From assembly GCA_031288635.1 (NCBI GenBank), contig JAITQZ010000103.1, positions 1-22,859 on the forward strand: a stretch of DNA of 22,859 bases, written 5' to 3'. This document shows, in pieces, positions 8,147-14,283 of the stretch. The stretch's first letter is position 1; every line of letters starts with the position of its first letter. Source of the DNA: Candidatus Peribacteria bacterium. Its GTDB lineage: Bacteria; Patescibacteria; JAEDAM01; Absconditabacterales; Absconditicoccaceae. The translations under genes and the position numbers were made by a program. The notes beneath the pieces were generated by a model, which was not told the origin of the DNA, searched no databases, and saw only the letters and a list, made by a program, of their open reading frames with translations.

Positions 8147-8818
8147 TTAATTAATAGCTATTGTTGCTTTCTTATTCTTTTTTACAGAGGAATATTGGGT
8201 TCCTTTCTGTATCCAAACTTTAATTCCTAGTACTCCATATTTTGTCATTGCTTGGAGATAGTGGTAATCAATATCTGACCTAAACGTTTGCAAAGATACT
8301 CTTCCATCAATGAAATGTTCCGTCCTCGCAATATCGGTTCCATTAAGTCTTCCTCCAATCTGTACTTTCACTCCATCAGCTCCTTTTTCCATAATTTTAG
8401 CAACCGTATTTTTGATCACTTTTCTATACGGCATACGGTTTTCGATTTGGGTAGCAATGAATTCTCCCATCACGCGAGCAGACAGTTCAGGAGAACGTAC
8501 TTCTTTCACGTTAATTTTGAATTCCTTATGGAATTTTTCTTTCAGCTTTCTTTCTACTTCTTTGATTTTCTCACCATTTTTTCCCATAATCACTCCGACT
8601 TTGGTAGCGAAAAGGATGATTTCCCCTTCTTTAGCGGTTTTCCTAATCACCACTTTAGAAATTCCTGCACGAGAAAACTTCTTATCGATGAAATTTCTCA
8701 CCTGAATATCTTCAATAAAGAAATCTGCACCTTGTCTCTTGGTCTTTGCAAACCGTTCAGACGGTCGTGATTTCATTATTCCGACTCTCATTCCAACTGG
8801 ATTTACTTTTTGTCCCAT
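8147..8818 (-). CDS. rpsC: 30S ribosomal protein S3
   Basis: A 223-residue protein beginning MGQKVNPVGMRVGI. It has the KH-domain motif VGVIMGKNGEKIKEVE (GxxG loop within MGKNGEKI) and the C-terminal domain with GGRLNGTDIART and YGVLGIKVWI. S3 lies at the mRNA entry channel of the 30S subunit. Length and domain order are normal. It follows L22 by 9 bp. No TGA occurs in frame despite many glycines. Confidence 0.97.
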   Translation of the reverse strand: MGQKVNPVGMRVGIMKSRPSERFAKTKRQGADFFIEDIQVRNFIDKKFSRAGISKVVIRKTAKEGEIILFATKVGVIMGKNGEKIKEVERKLKEKFHKEFKINVKEVRSPELSARVMGEFIATQIENRMPYRKVIKNTVAKIMEKGADGVKVQIGGRLNGTDIARTEHFIDGRVSLQTFRSDIDYHYLQAMTKYGVLGIKVWIQKGTQYSSVKKNKKATIAIN

Positions 8819-8827
8819 ACTGATGGA

Positions 8828-9163
8828 TTATTTAGTAGTTAAAACGACTTTTACATAAGCTCTATATTTTTCGTAGTGGCTAATTCTACTACGAGAAACA
8901 AATCTCACTCTCTTAATCTTGGGACCTCTGCCCACTTCAATCCTCTCAATCAGCAAGTCGTCCAAAGCCAATCCTTGGTTTTGTACAGCATTTGCGGTAG
9001 CTGATTTCAAGAGCTTGTAGAGCGTTTTTGCTCCCTTTTTAGGCATATGCTCTAAAAGACTGAACGCATCTTTTACTTTCTTTCCTCTCACGAGGTCAGC
9101 AATCAGATTGAGTTTCTTGTCTGAGAGTAATGCATATTTCAATGTTGCACTTACTTGGGTCAT
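8828..9163 (-). CDS. rplV: 50S ribosomal protein L22
   Basis: An L22 of 111 residues starting MTQVSATLKY at the ATG at 9163; an upstream TTG at 9172 would add three residues and is less likely. The DLVRGKKVKDA segment, the SATANAVQN helix, and the C-terminal beta-hairpin loop region (GRGPKIKRVRFVSRSRI) that reaches into the exit tunnel are all present. It sits between S19 and S3 as in other bacteria. Confidence 0.96.
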   Translation of the reverse strand: MTQVSATLKYALLSDKKLNLIADLVRGKKVKDAFSLLEHMPKKGAKTLYKLLKSATANAVQNQGLALDDLLIERIEVGRGPKIKRVRFVSRSRISHYEKYRAYVKVVLTTK

Positions 9164-9219
9164 AATCAACAACGTTTAATAGGTAAATAAAGGAATATAT
9201 AGGGCTTGCCTTGAACTAT

Positions 9220-9477
9220 TTAGAAAGGGTGCCCCTTGAAGGTTCTCGTTAAAACGAATTCTCCCAATCTATGTCAAAGCATATCTTCCGTCACATAGAC
9301 ACTGACGAATTGTTTCCCATTATGCACGGCGAAGGTAAAACCTACCATTTCTGGAATAATCTGACAAGCTCTGTCCCAGACTTTGATGATTTTTTTATCT
9401 CCACTTGCATTCATTTTGGTAACTTTGCGAAGGATTTTCTCATTCACATAGAACCCTTTTTTTAGCGACCTAGCCAT
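9220..9477 (-). CDS. rpsS: 30S ribosomal protein S19
   Basis: An 85-residue S19 (MARSLKKGFYV...). With TGA as stop it would end after VTEDML. Reading TGA (9276-9274) as Gly restores the family C-terminus GHRLGEFVLTRTFKGH, then a TAA at 9222-9220. The restored residue is the conserved Gly of the GHxLGEF motif, so this gene independently supports UGA = Gly. S19 pairs with S13 in the head of the 30S subunit near the A-site tRNA. It is separated from L2 by an unusual 300-bp gap. Confidence 0.95.
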
Positions 9478-9777
9478 ACTCTAATAGTAATAATAAGGTA
9501 AATAAATCTGATACGTATATTGTTTTGATGGTTTTTTTATGGATATGTTTACATTTTACTGACACCTCGCATCAGCAAGAACGTTCAAACACAGAGACAC
9601 AATGCTATGATGGTAAATATTCGTGAAGCAATTTTGAACCTTTTGGCTTTCAGTTCGGGAAGTTTCGTGCATACTGCACTGAAGTGAAAGACTATCCCAA
9701 CTAGAAACATCGCCTCAAACGCATATTAAGATAGTTGATATCATTTTACTTCCGATGAAGAGTTAAAGCCTCTAAAC
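9478..9777 (+). other. 300-bp gap inside the ribosomal operon with a possible antisense small ORF
   Basis: L2 and S19 are usually separated by only a few bases, but 300 bp lie between them here. On the plus strand, opposite to the operon, a frame from ATG 9528 to TAG 9704 encodes 58 residues if TGA is Gly. It has a hydrophobic start (MVFLWICLHFT) followed by a polar, aromatic tail (CYDGKYSGSNFEPFGFQFGKF) with two cysteines, like a small secreted protein or the end of a larger one. A minus-strand frame (9744-9556, 62 residues) is rich in Ser and Cys and looks like a shadow. No tRNA, terminator or clear promoter was seen. The gap may be an insertion remnant or an operon-internal regulatory region. 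Confidence 0.3.
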
Positions 9778-10620
9778 TTACTTCGTTCTCTTTGATACAA
9801 TGAATTTTTCTGACCATTTTTTGCTGCTTCTCGTTTTAATTCCTGCAGCCACTCTTTTTCCAGAAAAGGATTTTTGCATTCTCAGTCCGATAGGGGAGTG
9901 AGCTTCACCTCCTCCGTGAGGGTGGTCTTTCGGATTCATATTTTTTCCAAGTACTCTTCCCTTTTGTCCCTTTCGTCTAATACGACCTGCTTTTCCGATA
10001 ACGACATTTTTATGTTGTTCATTTCCAATAGTTCCAATCGTTGCCCAACAGTTCTCGTTGAATTTCCTTACTTCACCACTTGGCATTTTGATAAAGACCA
10101 AATGATTTGCTTCATCTCTACCAGAGATTAATGCTGCAGAACCAGCCGTCTTGATAATTTTCCCCGTAGAGAAAGGAGTAATTTCGAGATTATGTATATT
10201 CATACCTTCTGGAATATCTTTAAGCTGTTTTCTATTCCCATTCGCGATAGGAGCATCTGCTCCACTCATTACAGCGTCTCCTACTTTAATTCCATTCCAA
10301 GCAAGCACATATCTTTTTTCTCCGTCAGCATAATTAAGCAAGGCAATTCTAGCAGTCCTATAAGGGTCATATTCAATGCTTGCTACTTTCGCAGAAATCC
10401 CCGCTTTATCATACCCTTTGAAGTCTACCAATCTATAGAGTCTCTTGTGTCCTCCTCCCATTCGGCGAGAAGTAATACGCCCTTGATTGTTTCTTCCACC
10501 GGTTTTCCCGATAAAGACCGTCAGAGATTTCTCTGGTTTAGTTGTGGTGATGTCGCTAAAGTCATATCCCACCATAAATCTTCTGGAAGGGGTATAAGGC
10601 TTATACTTTTTTAATGCCAT
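9778..10620 (-). CDS. rplB: 50S ribosomal protein L2
   Basis: A 280-residue L2 with all family landmarks: the N-terminal KKYKPYTPSRRFMVGYD, the RNA-binding OB and SH3-like domains (GRITSRRMGGGHKRLYR; IEYDPYRTARIALLNYADGE), and the C-terminal NPKDHPHGGGEAHSPIG loop with the His essential for peptidyl-transfer structure. L2 binds domain IV of 23S rRNA and bridges the subunits. It has about 30 glycines, none encoded by TGA. Confidence 0.98.
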   Translation of the reverse strand: MALKKYKPYTPSRRFMVGYDFSDITTTKPEKSLTVFIGKTGGRNNQGRITSRRMGGGHKRLYRLVDFKGYDKAGISAKVASIEYDPYRTARIALLNYADGEKRYVLAWNGIKVGDAVMSGADAPIANGNRKQLKDIPEGMNIHNLEITPFSTGKIIKTAGSAALISGRDEANHLVFIKMPSGEVRKFNENCWATIGTIGNEQHKNVVIGKAGRIRRKGQKGRVLGKNMNPKDHPHGGGEAHSPIGLRMQKSFSGKRVAAGIKTRSSKKWSEKFIVSKRTK

Positions 10621-10732
10621 TTGTGATATACAGTAAGTTTATAAATCTGAAGGTTATGTGTTATGTATGCTGTTTATTTCAGGTCACCATTCGTTCAAAC
10701 GGAGTATTGACCCGTTCCAACGATTCCTCTTC

Positions 10733-11074
10733 TTATACTCCAATTTCTATCTTTTCCTTTTCAGATAAGGTGATGATCGCTTTTTTATATTCCGTTCTCA
10801 CGGTCTTTCTCTGTGAACGTCCTTTGAAAGGCACTTTTACCAAGTTAATTTTCAGAGGATGTACTTTATAGAGATACTCCACAGCCTGTTTTACGTCATT
10901 CTTATTCGCGTCTCCGTGAATTTTGAAAACGTATTTATGGTCAGCTTCTTGAGCTTTGTGGGTTTTCTCGGTCAGCACAGGAGAAAGAATAATGTCATAA
11001 GGTGAAAAGGTTTTGAGTGCCTTTGGTGCAACATTTTTCTTTGCTCTTTGTTGTAGTTTTTCTCTAAAGGTCAT
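10733..11074 (-). CDS. rplW: 50S ribosomal protein L23
   Basis: An L23 of 113 residues. The domain starts at about residue 25 (YDIILSPVLTEKT) and includes KYVFKIHGDANKNDVKQAVEYLY in two family-typical blocks and the C-terminal KKAIITL strand. A basic N-terminal extension of about 20 residues (FREKLQQRAKKN) is longer than in most bacteria. L23 sits at the tunnel exit and docks trigger factor and the signal recognition particle. After the TAA stop the same frame stays open for 23 codons (down to 10661) with acidic, protein-like composition, suggesting a shortened C-terminus or chance. Confidence 0.95.
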   Translation of the reverse strand: MTFREKLQQRAKKNVAPKALKTFSPYDIILSPVLTEKTHKAQEADHKYVFKIHGDANKNDVKQAVEYLYKVHPLKINLVKVPFKGRSQRKTVRTEYKKAIITLSEKEKIEIGV

Positions 11075-11126
11075 TGGTTCAGAAGAGTACAGAAGATTAA
11101 AAGAATTTCAGAAGATTTATAGATGA

Positions 11127-11756
11127 TTATTTTGTTTCATTTAACGCATTCAAAGCATCTTCGAGGAAGACTACTTTATCCGCACTGAGCAAGTCTTTCG
11201 GATTGAGGTAGTCCAACAAGAGATACTTCACTTTTTCAATATTTCTAAAGGATTTCTCAATTCCGTCGTTTTTTTCTTTCATCACGAGTAAGGTTTTTTG
11301 TCCGTTCAAGTTCAAGGCATTAAGGATAGCGACTGCATCCTTCGTCTTGGGAGCAAGTTCACTCAACGCCAATCCTGCTAAAGCATTTTCTTGAGCTTTC
11401 AAGGTGATAATTCCATTGAGAGCCAGCTTTTTTGCTTTTTTAGTCATCGCTTTGGTAAAATTTCTCTCAGCAGTAGGACCAAATGCTATTCCTCCATGTC
11501 TACGAAGAGGTGAGTTTTTATCTCCAACTCTTCCGCTTCCCGTTCCTTTCTGTTTGTAGAGTTTTTTCCCAGAACCGTTTACTTGTCCTCTACCTTTTGT
11601 AGAAGCAATAGGAATTCTGGCATTTGCCATCTGCAATAAATAAAACTCGTGAATGAGCGTTTTATTTACCTTTTCATCGGAGAAAAGCTCAGCATTAAGC
11701 TCTACTTTGGAGATTGCTTTTCCTTTGGTATCATAAATATCTACAGTATAAGCCAT
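11127..11756 (-). CDS. rplD: 50S ribosomal protein L4
   Basis: A 209-residue L4 starting MAYTVDIYD; an ATG further up at 11792 would overlap L3 and lacks family similarity. The extended loop NARIPIASTKGRGQVNGSGKKLYKQ and the KGTGSGRVGDKNSPLRRHGG segment that enters the exit tunnel are intact. L4 binds 23S rRNA domain I. In some bacteria it also regulates the S10 operon, but no L4-binding leader was recognised here. It follows L3 by 28 bp. Confidence 0.96.
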   Translation of the reverse strand: MAYTVDIYDTKGKAISKVELNAELFSDEKVNKTLIHEFYLLQMANARIPIASTKGRGQVNGSGKKLYKQKGTGSGRVGDKNSPLRRHGGIAFGPTAERNFTKAMTKKAKKLALNGIITLKAQENALAGLALSELAPKTKDAVAILNALNLNGQKTLLVMKEKNDGIEKSFRNIEKVKYLLLDYLNPKDLLSADKVVFLEDALNALNETK

Positions 11757-11784
11757 TTTTACACAGGTAATTAAGTGAGTAAAA

Positions 11785-12390
11785 CTATTCAATAATGAAT
11801 TTTAGATGAGCATTTCTAGCACCAGGCAAAGAACCTTTCACAACGAGCAATTGTTCGTTTTCTTTCGTCAGCTTATCAAGAAGTCTGATTTTTTTCAACG
11901 TAATTGCTTCGTCTCCCATATGTCCAGCGTGAGGATGATTTTTCATCGTTCTTCTCGGTTTTCTATTTCCCATTGAACCGATGTGTCTGTGGAATTTAGA
12001 ACCGTGGGTTTTTGGACCTCCTTGGAGATGAAACCTTTTCATAGCACCTTGGTATCCTTTTCCTTTAGAAGTGCCTTTTACGGTTACCGTTTCCACTCCT
12101 TCCAAGAAAGCTACATCTAAGGCTGACCCCGCTTCGTGTGTGGCAGAGAAACTTTCATCAACCGCAAATTCCGCAACCTCATCATAAGCCAGCTTTTGAC
12201 CTTTTTCTTTTTTGGTCTCCGTTTCATTTACTCCGACAACTACAGCAGAATATCCGTCTTTGTCAGCAGTTTTGTATCTCAATACTTTTTGTGGTAAAAT
12301 TTCTACGAGCGTGACAGGCGTCATTTTCCCGTCTTGCCAAACTCTCGTCATTTCCTTTTTAGCTACCACGAGTCCTCCTTTTGTATACAT
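11785..12390 (-). CDS. rplC: 50S ribosomal protein L3
   Basis: A 201-residue L3. After the N-terminal beta-barrel (KKEMTRVWQDGKMTPVTLVE) comes the extended loop GTSKGKGYQGAMKRFHLQGG and PKTHGSKFHRHIGSMG, with the GHMG motif after it. These reach the peptidyl-transferase centre. It starts 2 bp after the S10 stop codon and ends in TAG. L3 initiates 50S assembly together with L24. Confidence 0.97.
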   Translation of the reverse strand: MYTKGGLVVAKKEMTRVWQDGKMTPVTLVEILPQKVLRYKTADKDGYSAVVVGVNETETKKEKGQKLAYDEVAEFAVDESFSATHEAGSALDVAFLEGVETVTVKGTSKGKGYQGAMKRFHLQGGPKTHGSKFHRHIGSMGNRKPRRTMKNHPHAGHMGDEAITLKKIRLLDKLTKENEQLLVVKGSLPGARNAHLKFIIE

Positions 12391-12392
12391 TG

Positions 12393-12719
12393 TTAAAACA
12401 CTTTAATATCAACTAAAATTCCCACAGGGATAGATAAATTCTGCAAATATTCAACCGTCTTTGGTCAGGTTTCCGTTACGTCAATCATTCTCGTATACGA
12501 AATCCTTTCAAATTGTTCTCTGGAACTTTTGAACTTGAAGTTTGACCTCAAAACCGTATACACTTTCCTCTTTTTTGGGAGAGGAATAGGCCCTTTTACC
12601 TCAGCACCTGATTTGATAAGCAGGCTGATAACTTTTCCAACAGAAGCTTCCAACATTCTCACATCGTAGCTTTTAAGCTTTATTCTGAGTTTTGGGCTTT
12701 GGTCTTTTTTTGCAGGCAT
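12393..12719 (-). CDS. rpsJ: 30S ribosomal protein S10
   Basis: A 108-residue S10 (MPAKKDQSPKLRIKLKSYD...). With TGA as stop it would end at VTET after 84 residues. With TGA (12467-12465) as Gly the family C-terminus GPKTVEYLQNLSIPVG and VDIKVF is recovered and the frame ends in TAA two bases before L3. This gene is the first of the operon and lies behind a good promoter (12760-12787). S10 sits in the head of the 30S subunit and also serves as NusE in antitermination. Confidence 0.96.
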
Positions 12720-12759
12720 TATCTGTATATAAAGTAAATAAGATAAAGGTAGTGCAACT

Positions 12760-12787
12760 ACTATACAAATCTCCTCAGGGATTGCAA
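12760..12787 (-). promoter_or_regulatory. Promoter of the S10 ribosomal protein operon
   Basis: On the minus strand TTGCAA (12787-12782), a 16-bp spacer, and TATAGT (12765-12760) predict a start near 12753 and a leader of about 33 nt before the S10 ATG. Such a short leader leaves no room for a large L4-responsive structure. Confidence 0.7.
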
Positions 12788-12788
12788 G

Positions 12789-12827
12789 AGAATTTTTTTT
12801 GTCATTTTTTCACTCAAAAAAAATTCT
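12789..12827. repeat. Perfect A/T-rich inverted repeat upstream of the S10 promoter
   Basis: AGAATTTTTTTT (12789-12800) is the exact reverse complement of AAAAAAAATTCT (12816-12827), with a 15-nt loop. It abuts the -35 hexamer. It may act as an UP-like A/T tract, a protein site, or a terminator-like hairpin separating divergent units. Confidence 0.55.
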
Positions 12828-12829
12828 GA

Positions 12830-13048
12830 TTTCTGGTCCAAGATAGACTACTTTTTTCGCTATCTTATCACCTCAATGAAATCCCGCTCATTCCTAGCCA
12901 TCTCGCTCTGCGAACGGTTGTAGCAATCAGCTTTTGAAAGAATATGATACGGGATGTATACGGATTTGAAAATGAATTGCAAGAGGAAATGAGTGAAGCT
13001 TCTAAAGTGATGTTATATAACAAATTCTTGAATTTACTTACAAATTAA
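12830..13048 (+). other. Possible gene remnant or small ORF in the S10-purN intergenic region
   Basis: The 419 bp between S10 and purN hold the operon promoter, the inverted repeat, and this frame. If TGA at 12935 is Gly, the frame is open through at least 12830 to TAA 13048. The best-looking part runs from ATG 12944 (34 residues: MIRDVYGFENELQEEMSEAS and a Leu-rich end), which reads like the C-terminal helices of a larger protein. No convincing start or ribosome site lies upstream. I do not recognise a family. Confidence 0.25.
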
Positions 13049-13138
13049 GAAAATATGTGAATTTATACTTGATTTCTTGTATTAAATATCTATTTATGTA
13101 TTATGTTTTTTAATTTTTATTTCCTCATAATAGTACCA

Positions 13139-13786
13139 ATGAAAAAAATTCTCATTTACAATTCTGGTGGTGGAAGTGGTTTCGAAGCGTCAGTAGAAAA
13201 CACTAGAACAGGAGTATTGCAAGCAAATATCGTGGCCTTAATTACCAATAATCTTGAGTATCCTTGCGTAAAAAAGGCGGAAAACCTGCATATTCCTTGT
13301 GAATTGATGACTACCTTTAAAGCAGAAGCTTATCAAGCTTTACAAAAAAAATATCAACCAGATTTAACTTGTCTTTCTGGTTGGTTGAAACCAGTAAGAG
13401 GCTTACCCTATGAAAAAACGATTAACATTCACCCGTGACCATTACCAGCTTTCGGAGGGAAAGGGATGTATGGACATCATGTTCACGAAGCGGTGATAAA
13501 AGCTTTCCAAGAAGGAAAAATTACTGCTTCTGAGGTAACCATGCATTTTGTTAATGATGAGTATGATGAAGGAAGTGTATTTTTTCGCTATCCTGTTTTT
13601 ATTCGTTCGGGAGATACTGCAGAGAGCTTAGGAAATCGCGTAAATAAAATAGAACATGGACGACAATCATATATCACCAATTTAGTTCTGAAAGGAGATA
13701 TTGCATTGCTGCCAGATGGAACATTAAAAGTTCCTGAATGATATGACTTTCACCTTTCAAAAGTATTTCCACCCAAAACCACCTAA
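13139..13786 (+). CDS. purN: Phosphoribosylglycinamide formyltransferase-like protein (PurN family)
   Basis: A 215-residue formyltransferase-fold protein. PurN transfers a formyl group from 10-formyl-tetrahydrofolate to glycinamide ribonucleotide in purine synthesis. The phosphate-binding loop NSGGGSGFEA (8-17) is present, as are the catalytic residues Asn96 and His98 in NIHPGPLP and Asp143 in NDEYDEGSV. The Gly after NIHP is a TGA codon (13436), and a second TGA (13739) precedes a C-terminal tail ending in TAA. The ATG at 13139 (MKKILIYNSG) is chosen over an upstream one because the fold begins there. No other purine genes are nearby. Folate-dependent formyltransferases of other substrates share this fold, so the exact substrate is inferred. 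The 3' end overlaps the converging minus-strand frame by 4 bp. Confidence 0.85.
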
Positions 13787-14283
13787 ATTTTCTGCAGAAT
13801 GCTCTTAAACCATTCCGTAAACTTTTCAGGATGTTTTGCTATTTCTTGTTGTAATTTTTCCAAACGTATCCATCTAATATCTGCAACTTCTTCTGGATTA
13901 GGATACACTTCCCCCTCATACTTACCAAAAAACACTCTATCAAATTCCCATTCCGTCAACCCATTATCAAACGTAGCGGTATAGACAAAATGAAACTGTT
14001 CTTCCAAAGGACAATCAAACCCCATTTCTTCTTTCAGTCTTCTGTGTGCTGCTTGTTCATAGCTTTCTCCAGGTCTAGGATGAGAACACACTGTATTGGC
14101 TCGCATATAAGGACAATGATATTTCGTTCACGCTCTCTGTTGAATCAGGAGTTCATTTTTAGTATTAAAGATAAGTACAGAAAAAGCTCTATGAAGCTGA
14201 CCACCATGTTGATGAGCTTCCAACTTTTCCATCGTTCAACACTGGTTGTCTTGTTCGTCTACGAGAATAACATAGTCAAGCAT
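13783..14283 (-). CDS. idi: Isopentenyl-diphosphate Delta-isomerase (type 1, Nudix fold), C-terminal part of the fusion
   Basis: The enzyme interconverts isopentenyl and dimethylallyl diphosphate for isoprenoid synthesis. From Met at 14283 it spans 166 residues, a normal stand-alone length, and starts at the usual family N-terminus (MLDYVILVDEQDN). Metal ligands and catalytic residues are in place: His24 and His31 (AHQHGGQLHRAFS), catalytic Cys66 and His68 (ANTVCSHPRPGES), and Glu111 and Glu113 (TEWEF). Two glycines are TGA codons (QCGT, RAGTK). The usual WTN before the catalytic Cys reads MRAN here. It is listed separately because it may be made from its own Met. No ribosome-binding sequence is evident before that ATG. 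It ends in TAG, overlapping the purN stop on the other strand. Confidence 0.85.

Noticed and set aside
8288..8770. Plus-strand ORFs opposite S3
   Set aside because: Shadows of rpsC: composition is Phe/Ser/His-rich and the minus strand encodes a full ribosomal protein.
9556..9744. Minus-strand 62-residue ORF between L2 and S19
   Set aside because: Ser/Cys/His-rich composition unlike neighbouring proteins and no ribosome site; the opposite frame looks more protein-like, though neither is secure.
10192..10614. Plus-strand ORF of 140 codons opposite L2
   Set aside because: Antisense shadow of rplB with no family features.
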